Source: Pleurotus djamor (taxonomy: Eukaryota; Basidiomycota; Agaricomycetes; Agaricales; Pleurotaceae). Taken from it: a DNA stretch of 51,216 nt. How positions within the stretch are numbered: position 1 is the first letter of the stretch; every line of letters begins with the position of its first letter. Below the pieces are notes generated by a model. The model searched no databases. It was not told where the DNA came from and worked only from the letters and a program-made list of their open reading frames with translations. Where the stretch lies: assembly GCA_029747585.1 (NCBI GenBank), contig JAPEVF010000316.1:1-51216 (forward strand), read 5' to 3'. Positions 43,971 through 51,216 of the stretch are shown piece after piece. Both the position numbers and the translations under genes were made by a program.

Positions 43971-45201
43971 ATGACCCCAGGTCTGCCAGACGAACTCTGG
44001 CTAGATATATTCCAGCTCACAAACGAACCCAGTGCTTACTGGAACCTCCTCCTCACATGTCGCAGATTCCAGGCGATCGCAGAGCCGTTACTTTACAGAA
44101 ATGTTGACGTGAGCAAAGAAGGCCCCCGACCCCGTTTCCACCAAAACGAGTTTATCTCCCGTTCCCGGCTCTTTCTGAACACAGTCACCAGTAACCAGCG
44201 ACTCGCATCATATATCGAGACCCTCATAACTCCCGATCTACCAATCGCTGAGCTACGTAATACGCCATTTCGAAACCTACGAAAACTCGCGAGCTTGTAC
44301 CCATATTTCCTTGCACCCTACACCGGCCCCGATTCCTCCTCCAACAACGCTCCAGCATCCCTCACACATTTAACCCATCTAGTTTGGCAGCGCTTGGTCA
44401 AGAATGAGACGGAGTTCTACCAATTTCTGGGAGGAATACCGCACCTCGAATATCTTTCGGCCCCTTTCATACCCGATAGAAACGATCCCGTTAACTGTCC
44501 ACCAGAGGCACTCACGCAATTAAACTTCCTGCACGCTCACGTAAATCAAGTGATTACAATCCTCCCAGGAAGGAGAGTCCAGCATCTCGAAATACCGCAC
44601 GGATTCAGCCACACTTCACTCCGAGGTCTCTCATTCCCTTCCATCACGACACTGGCTACCACATCTACAGGACTGCCTTGCCTCCATTCTTTTCCCAATC
44701 TCGAATACCTCAAAGTTAAGCACGTAAATAGACAGATTTGAGTGTTAAATGTGTCTGTCTCATCATGTTCTTTTTTTCTAGGTTAGCGCTGGCAATCCTT
44801 CGCTAAAAGGTGCTTTGGAGATCTTCCGCCCATTGACATGTCCCTCTCTTCAATATCTGTCTGTAAGGTTCAAGTTCATTGTCAAGAATTTGAGAACTTC
44901 CAAATCCATCCGCAAAGAAGCCTACCGTCCGCAGAAGAGCATCGTTGCTCACGGTGCTTTCCACGGCTTCCCAGCATTGCGCGTCATCGACATAACCCTC
45001 GAGTGGTCACCCGACGAACCCGTAGAGATCTTGCGTTACACCCTCTCCGAAAATGGTCTTTTTGATTCAGACCCCATGGAAATGGCCCAGGACGACTCGG
45101 AGAATCGCATTTCTTATTGGGAAACATGGTGGACTTCGTCGCGGTTCAAATCTGCGGCTCTTATGTGCAGTTCCTCGACTGACACAGATGTACCGTTATG
45201 A
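43971..45201 (+). CDS. F-box protein, paralogue of 26262-27482
   Basis: Predicted SCF adaptor. Exons 43971-44723 and 44782-45201 (58-nt intron at the same phase-0 position as in the paralogue) give 390 residues. The F-box is LPDELWLDIFQLTNE, then LLTCRRFQAIAEPLLYRNVD, in residues 4-46. Conserved blocks shared with the other copy include NQRLASYIETL, TEFYQFLGGIPHLEYLSAPF, FPNLEYLKVKHV, KSIVAHGAFHGFPALRVIDI and ISYWETWW. Its last codons lie at the inner junction of the right repeat arm: from about 45172 the sequence also occurs, inverted, at 34050-34095. Confidence 0.88.
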
Positions 45202-46086
45202 ATTGCGTGCTACACCCATCATGTCCAAGTTACCATCTTTACTAAGGATGTACATGAGCTTCTCAACGTCGTGTACCATCATGCACAATGCCGCGTAGAC
45301 ACGACAGCAACGCCTCGTTACTTCTGAAGCTTGCGTGTTCGAGCTTTTTCAACTTCAATATCTCAACGTCAACCCTACCTTCGCCGACTTTCACTCAATC
45401 CATTCTTGTCTGACCACCTCCGCTTTCACCGCACGATTCGGATCTTGTGGCTGGGGGTTCGTGCTTGCGGTCAGTACATGTAATAGTATGCTCGTCCTTG
45501 CTCTACCCCGTTCATTTCCCTTCCTATAGCTCTCCTCTGGGACTCTAGGTGACGGCTGTCTTCGCCCTCCGTCCAAGGATCAGGATGACCTCGTCAACTT
45601 GTCACCCATCCGCAATCCCCTCGCCCTCATCTTATCACTTCCCTTTCTCAAGTCCCAGGTGGTCTACACCCGCAATACTTCTGCGTGCCCGCGATATCAA
45701 CGGAATGTCCTCCTACGTCCTCCAGTCAGATTCCAGAAGGTTCTTCTCTTTTACCTCACGTGCCCCCCCTTCCACTCCCTCACATCAATGCCCAGATTCT
45801 GATAACCGCCAACGCAAACCCCAATCGTTCATATGCCTATTTTGTGCAGTGTCGTGAACCCTCAACTTCTCATCGACCAATCGATCACCACGCTCTGACC
45901 GTGCGTTACGCCAATAATAGATCATACTCCCCATAAAAGCGTTGAAACCTGACCCCTGCCTCGTTCATCTCATCGCTGTCCTTGAACCCAAAGTAACGCA
46001 TTCCGCACAACTATACGAAACCCTTCTTATATATACTCATTTCTAGCTAGGTTTCCTTCTCAAATGTGCTTTTATCGACTTTTCAA

Positions 46087-46363
46087 ATGGCTGGCCTCGT
46101 GCCTGTGTGGCATCTTCCGGAGGAGACCGTCACAGANCCCCCACACCGCCCCCCGCGGGGTACGTATATTGTATAGACGATCATACCATACGGCATGGCT
46201 CACTCACATATGAAAAAGGCCATGGCTCGACGGCGAACATCGACCTTTGGTCGGGGACTCTAGAAACGTGTATCTGCCTGAGGACGAGGGTCGGACGGTA
46301 TACCAATCCATGGGAAATGCGAGGCCGCGTCCTTCTGAGTCGGGTCCTAAGCGCCCCGTTTGA
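46087..46363 (+). CDS. Short gene S3, right copy; frame depends on one N
   Basis: Mirror of 32842-33125. Starts MAGLVPVWHLPEE and ends with VYLPEDEGRTVYQSMGNARP, RPSESGPKRPV and stop. An N at 46137 and a small indel at the proposed acceptor (TCTAG|AAACGTG versus TTCAG|ACGTG in the left copy) leave the exon join uncertain; if the N is a real base a C|GTATAT-type donor shifted by one restores frame. It may be broken. Confidence 0.3.
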
Positions 46364-47427
46364 TGTACGCCCATCATGTCTTGACGCGATAGTAACGCTC
46401 CTGTGTCAGTCAGATAAATAAACTTCCTGCACTTGCATGCATGTCCATTGTCTCGCAGTGTACTCACACCTCGCTAGCATTCGTCATTGTACCCTCCTAC
46501 TCACATACCTCTGAGGTTCAAGACCTAGATATCTAGATTCTCATCCTCAGCACTCATCGCTTCTCCCCGCCAACAAAGAGCAAAGCTGCCGCACTAGGAA
46601 GAGAATTNCCCCCCTTGGTCGTGCCGCTCACTAGTCTCGTCCTCCCAGCTGTCTCCGCTCGCCTCTAGATCTTTCTCGTTGCCTGTCATCCTCTTACATG
46701 ATTGCATGATTGCATTCGTGTAACCCAGAACCTATGCAACACCGCATATACTTAAGTAACAACACATCGACCTAGCTCATCGACGCTCATCGACATCGCT
46801 CGAAGTTACACGTCGCTGATCCTTAGCCTTCCCGCCGGGCTGGTCTTGATCCAACCGCAGAAAACCACTCCGTCCTCTCCCATCATAGCGCTTGTACACG
46901 TTTGCGATGACGATGTCTGATTAAGATAGCCCACGGCCCGAGATCTATAAGGCTGTAATGTAAGTCTTCTTTTCTCTTCGGGCTCCACTGTTCGCTCATA
47001 GTCACCGTCGAACTCTTCGACATCTAGATGATGACCTCTCCTTCCTCTATTGCAGCCTACCATGACCATCGCACTCGATAAAGGCGAGGGAAACCAGATT
47101 CCAATAAATCTCAATGCACACCTCAATCAATCATATAGCTGTTTAGCGCAGCGCAGCCCTCAAGCGCGCCGTCAAGAGTCTCAGTGATCAATCAAAATCA
47201 CACTGAACGCACATTGCCTTATAAATAGGCCATACTCTACATACACACATAAAAGGCTAGCACAACGCTCACGCTCATCTCTATCTCTCACTCCATCTCA
47301 TACCACCCCCTTCATTCATCCATCTCACCCAAAGTACCATTCATATCTCACACCACCCCCCACATCGTCCCCCTCGTACGTATCCAGAAGCTCACTCATC
47401 ATACCCTATACCACACCCGTCTCACAC

Positions 47428-47619
47428 ATGTCTCGCAGATTACCATCAACATCCACACAACCCCACAACCACCCACCTTCGCCAGCCGACTCTCCCGACC
47501 TACTACATCATGATTTACCCGTCGACACCGGTCGAATAGTACACCAAGCCATGGGAAACACAAGACCAGGCCCGCGTCCTTCTGCTTCTGCAAGTTCTCA
47601 GTCAGTTCCTAAACGCTAA
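47428..47619 (+). CDS. Short ORF S2, right copy (63 residues)
   Basis: Mirror of 31327-31515, starting MSRRLPSTSTQPHNH and carrying TGRIVHQAMGNTRPGPRP, then SASASSQSVPKR. Reading frame is kept despite a one-codon indel and several substitutions in the first half, while the last 25 residues are nearly unchanged. Confidence 0.42.
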   Translation: MSRRLPSTSTQPHNHPPSPADSPDLLHHDLPVDTGRIVHQAMGNTRPGPRPSASASSQSVPKR

Positions 47620-48248
47620 ACGCTAAGCACCGTCGCATTGAAATTTGACCATCACCCCGAGCCTTGACATAAACCTCCCTATCTAAGCACTAGCCGCCCC
47701 TCCTGTTCCCTTGAAAGTCGACGACGATACGGCCCGTTCACGTTCACTCTTGGGGAAGTAATTTTAAGAAAGAGTATATAACCTAATATTATTTAAAATT
47801 TAACGGTGTATTATTGAACATTATATATATATGTATTTCTTAATTCTTGATTCCTAACCAGTAATTTTGCACGCAATGCGATCCCATTATTGCTTCGGCC
47901 CATCTAAGTCGATTCGGAGTTGGTCCCGCGGACCTGACCTCCCGTACCTTTTTCTCTGAGAATCCTGGCCCGTCCTGAGCAATCCGCAAAGCCTCAAGGC
48001 CTCGGTGACTACTTACCACGCGCTGAACGCATTGACATGTGCAGGTAATAGCATCGAAGCGTTGCGATGTTCAAGACCTATTCGTCCATCTTATCCTTGA
48101 TCCCAGGTCAGTACACCATCAGTATCCAAAAACCATCCCATGCTCACCGCTTTCCCCAGATTTTCGCTGACCATGTCCCTCTCTCGACTCCTCCAATGGC
48201 TAGCTTCGTGCCTATGTATACACCGTAGGTTCAGGAGGGACACCCGTC

Positions 48249-48455
48249 ATGACGAGTCAATGTACGCAAACCACCTCTAAATTTACAACCTCTACAGACC
48301 CGCCTAAACTGTGGTATCTGTGGTACCTATATAGCGAGGACGACCCAGAAAACCCATCACAAAGGGTGTCCATACCCATGGACTATGGTCGGACAGTATA
48401 CCAAGCCATGGGAAACGCAAGGCCAGGTCCACGTCCTCCCCCTTCTGGGTCCTGA
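48249..48455 (+). CDS. Short ORF S1, right copy (68 residues)
   Basis: Mirror of 30502-30708 with the same length and stop. Carries DYGRTVYQAMGNARPGPRP then PPPSGS. The two copies differ at four residues (I/M, M/T, A/T and P/S in the C-terminal part). It converges on the right G2 copy. Confidence 0.5.
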   Translation: MTSQCTQTTSKFTTSTDPPKLWYLWYLYSEDDPENPSQRVSIPMDYGRTVYQAMGNARPGPRPPPSGS

Positions 48456-48606
48456 GCGGTACCCACGTAATCTTTCGACTCTGAGCGATATCATGATCTC
48501 GCACCACAAACGACGCGTTACTCGATTCCTTCACGCTCGTCCTGTATTTCTTCTTTGTATTCCCAGGTGCACAATTAATGCACAACTGACTATGATCTCT
48601 ACGTAC

Positions 48607-49796
48607 TTACGTGCGAACATGCGGCCAATCCTTATAAGTGAACCAATCCCCATCAACAACCGGCTCATGCGAATTCATCACCTACATAAGAGAGCACAAC
48701 CACATCAGTAGTATGAACAAAGGGGTTACAAGGGGTACACACACCCAATGGGCCATCGCGGATGAGATCACGTCGACGGTCGGCTTGTCTAGTACGAACT
48801 CCTCATTGCATTGAATTTGATAGGGCACAGATTCAGAACGGCTGCAGGTACCATCGGCATTGATGTCTAGCTTGAGGAAAACATACTGCAATCCATCGGT
48901 GACAACACCACGGATGTGCGATTTGCTGCGCAAGGTTACGGTCAACATCAAACAGGGTATGAAAGCAACCACGACGTACACGCAAGTGAGGGCCAGATGG
49001 TGCATATTCCTTAAAGCTGGGAGGATGATCTTGGCATGGCTGAGAGTAACTTTATCATCGGTGTCATCAATGATGGACTGGGAAGCATCCATGACATAAA
49101 AGTTGGTGGCCTGTATGCTTTCGATACCGTCGGGTTCATTGAAGATGCTGGCTGCAAAACAAGGATGACTACTCGAATAACTCAGATATAACCAGAAATA
49201 GGGCAGCATACCATGGTCGAAAATCCGCATATGTTCTTTGGGCGCGACGACCAGCTTCCAATCATTGAAGCGTCCTCGCGGGCCTCCCACCTCGTTGGGC
49301 GAGACAAACAAAAGTTTATCTTCGGGGAGTAGGGCATCAACCCTTTGGAAAACCGGGTGGATCCAGAACGGTGCGGTTTTTTTCTGTGCAGAAAGATTGA
49401 GCGTGTGTACAAGACCAAGAAGAAGTCAAGACTCACACTACAAGGGGCCTTGAGCCATAGCTCCGAAAGCTGCGTGTACAAAGAGGTGAGCGACTCGGAC
49501 GCTACGGTGCCGTCGTCAAAAACAGCCCCTTTCAGTGTGAGGGATCCGGTTGAAGCATATGTGGGGTCGGATTGGGTCGCAAACGTATAAAAGGGAGTAG
49601 GCTGGGGTGCAGATGTCGAATGGTGCGCTTCTGATGACTTGCTAAGATGCTTGAGGACTTGCGAGATGTCTTGGAGGGTCTGGAGGAGACGAGGGTCTGT
49701 AGTATCGGTGTCTGCGACGTCCCTCGGGGTTGACGTCGCACGCAGAAGCCCAGGGTGGTACTCAGGTACTCCTCTGTCGTTGCTACCAGACGACAT
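48607..49796 (-). CDS. Inverted-repeat protein G2, right copy (319 residues)
   Basis: Exons 49796-49437, 49383-49212, 49151-48980, 48925-48745 and 48681-48607, each identical in length to the left copy (360, 172, 172, 181 and 75 nt). Introns vary more than exons, which points to selection on the protein. About ten residues differ from the left copy, for example GGPRGRFND instead of GGPRGCFND and SALAHW changed to SAMAHW. No stop or frameshift. Function is unknown, as for the left copy. Confidence 0.8.
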
Positions 49797-50013
49797 GGTG
49801 AATCCAGACACGCAGGATAACGCAGGGTGCTCTGATACCCAAGCTTAGGGGTCAAGCCCCCTATTCAAGATTTAATGTCGCCTATCCAGTCGACAACGCC
49901 TCTCTGTCATCAGGCCTGGGTAGGAATAAGTATACGAGGAGGTGGTAGTACAACATTCAACTAACATAGGAACTAAGTAGGATGTACTCTAAGCCACACC
50001 GACTACACACACT

Positions 50014-51162
50014 TCATCCAAGGTTCGACCAATCTTCATAATGAAACCACTTCGTATCGACCACTGGCTCGTGTGAATGAACGGCCTAAGAGAGCATAAC
50101 AATATGGCATGAGTGAAGAACTTGAAACAAGGGGGGCACATACCCAGTGCGCCAATGCAGATGACAGCAGGTCGATGGTCGGTTTATCTAATGCAAAGCC
50201 CTCGGTGTATTGAATTTGATAAGACACAGATACCGAATAGGCACATGTGCCATCATCATTGAGGTCGAGCTTGATGAACAAATACTGTAATCCATCGGTA
50301 ACAGCGCCACGGATATGAGGTTTCCTGATCAATGTCAGCCTGAGGGAAAGCATATGGATATGGATACGTACATATACTTGACAGCGAGGTGATGCATGTT
50401 CGATACAGCCGGTTGGATAATTTTGGAGTCGCATAGAGCGACTTCGTCACGAATGAGAAGTTGGGATGCGTCCATGACATAGAAGCTGGTAGCCTCTTTA
50501 CTTCTGACCCCAAGGGGATCATCGTAGATGCTGGCTGTAACNAAAAAATTCAACGCCCAATGTCTCAGCGTCGATCATACGTAGAACAACATACCATCTT
50601 CCATAACCCCCATGTTTCTTTTGGGCGCAACAACCAATCTCCAATCATTGAAGCATCCCCGTGGGCCTCCCACGACGTCGGGCGAGATAAATAAAGTCTT
50701 ATCTTGAGGGAGTAAACCGTCGAGCCCCCGTAAAACTGGGATGATCCAAAAAGGGGCGTTTTGTTTCTGCGCGCAAAGACTGAGCTCATGTACATGTGAA
50801 TTGGAAAACTCAAGGCTTACACTGTAAGGGACCTTGACCGATAGGTCAGACAGCTCCGAATACAGAGCAGTGAGCGAGGGCGTGGCATTCTCTTCAGGAA
50901 CGACCTCTTTCAGCGAAAGGCCTCCCGTCCGGACATAAGTAGAATCGACTTGAGTCACAGGCGTCCAACGGTTCGTACGCGACCAGTTGGGTCGGTTGTG
51001 TCGGATGGTGGACGTGGAATTGTGGTTTTCTGCGTCGACCTCCGTTGTAAGCATGTAATGATTCGCCTCGGCAACATGCTTAAGGACTTGTGAGATGTCA
51101 TGAAGGGACTGGAGACGAGGGTCGGTGGTCGTTGTGTCTGCGACCTGTGTTGGTTGTGACAT
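50014..51162 (-). CDS. Inverted-repeat protein G1, right copy (309 residues)
   Basis: Exons 51162-50821, 50766-50595, 50534-50372, 50324-50144 and 50085-50014. Same architecture as the left G1, with exon 1 nine bases longer (three extra residues near TIRHNRPNWSRT). An N at 50542 falls in the second intron. The third exon is the most diverged (SQLLIRDEVALCDSKIIQPA against SQFIIDDQVNLCDPKIIHPA), whereas exons 2 and 4 are almost unchanged. All frames are intact, so both arms appear to encode working proteins. Confidence 0.78.
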
Positions 51163-51216
51163 CGATGACTGGCCGTAGTCCGAGTACAACTGTTTGCGAG
51201 GGGTGAAGGTGAGAGA

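Larger units (their letters stand above)
45172..51216. repeat. Right arm of the large inverted repeat, runs off the window
   Basis: Mirror of 27733-34095, starting inside the last codons of the F-box gene and still matching at the window end. Order from inside out: region with no ORF conserved between the arms (45.2-46.08 kb), S3, AT-poor spacer, S2, AT-rich patch (about 47760-47850), S1, G2, G1. Matching is near-exact over the G genes but only moderate with indels at 45.2-46.0 kb. Confidence 0.92.

Noticed and set aside
30502..48455. S1-S3 as basidiomycete mating pheromone precursors
   Set aside because: They are small and tandem, but none ends in a CaaX box and there is no STE3-type receptor gene nearby.
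27733..51216. Inverted repeat as terminal inverted repeats of a giant DNA transposon
   Set aside because: No transposase or captain-type recombinase is present, the arms carry several genes and the core holds ordinary housekeeping genes. The outer ends are not in view, so it cannot be fully excluded.

Overview
The window reads as nuclear DNA of a filamentous basidiomycete, most likely an agaricomycete. Genes are broken by many short introns (about 47-80 nt, GTRNGN...CTRAY...YAG). Single-copy eukaryotic genes (MFAP1, NDC1, OST5, YOP1, DBF2-type kinase, GPN1) alternate with lineage-specific families (Zn2Cys6 factor, HET, F-box, secreted proteins). There is no operon logic, no tRNA or rRNA that I can support, no CRISPR and no recognisable transposase or reverse transcriptase. 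All gene models below were built by reading splice sites by eye; in nearly every case reading-frame phase closes exactly across all exons.

Layout. 1-2157: Zn2Cys6 transcription factor (minus, runs off the left edge). 2.2-16 kb: a gene-poor stretch holding MFAP1 (7264-9124) and three dispersed paralogues of an unrecognised ~150-residue protein (4415-4984 minus, 10583-11181 plus, 14805-15391 plus). In all three the last intron splits the stop codon (T|AA). 16-18.3 kb: nucleoporin NDC1. 19 kb: small secreted protein. 21.1-23.3 kb: UNC-93-like transporter with 14 exons. 23.7-26.2 kb: HET-domain protein. 26.3-27.5 kb: F-box protein.

27.7-51.2 kb: a large inverted repeat. The left arm (about 27733-34095) and right arm (about 45172 to the window end) are mirror images around an 11-kb single-copy core. 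Each arm carries two tandem paralogous five-exon genes (G1 and G2, about 306-319 residues, unknown family, all four copies intact) and three short ORFs sharing a C-terminal motif (VYQ/VHQ, then A/S-MGN, then RP.PRP). Identity is very high in the outer part of the arms and clearly lower near the core. The core holds OST5 (minus), YOP1 (plus), a bipartite Lys/Pro-rich and acidic secreted protein, a pappalysin-like M43 metalloprotease (minus), a DBF2/SID2-type kinase (minus) divergent from GPN1 (plus), and a second F-box gene paralogous to that at 26.3 kb. The 3' end of this second F-box gene lies exactly at the inner arm junction.

How the genes relate: the core genes are mostly housekeeping (ER glycosylation and shaping, mitotic exit signalling, RNA polymerase II assembly, splicing, nuclear pore). 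The HET gene, the F-box pair and the inverted-repeat families form an accessory layer. Assembly quality is imperfect: scattered single Ns often behave as spurious one-base insertions, and 3.4-3.6 kb is dense in N.
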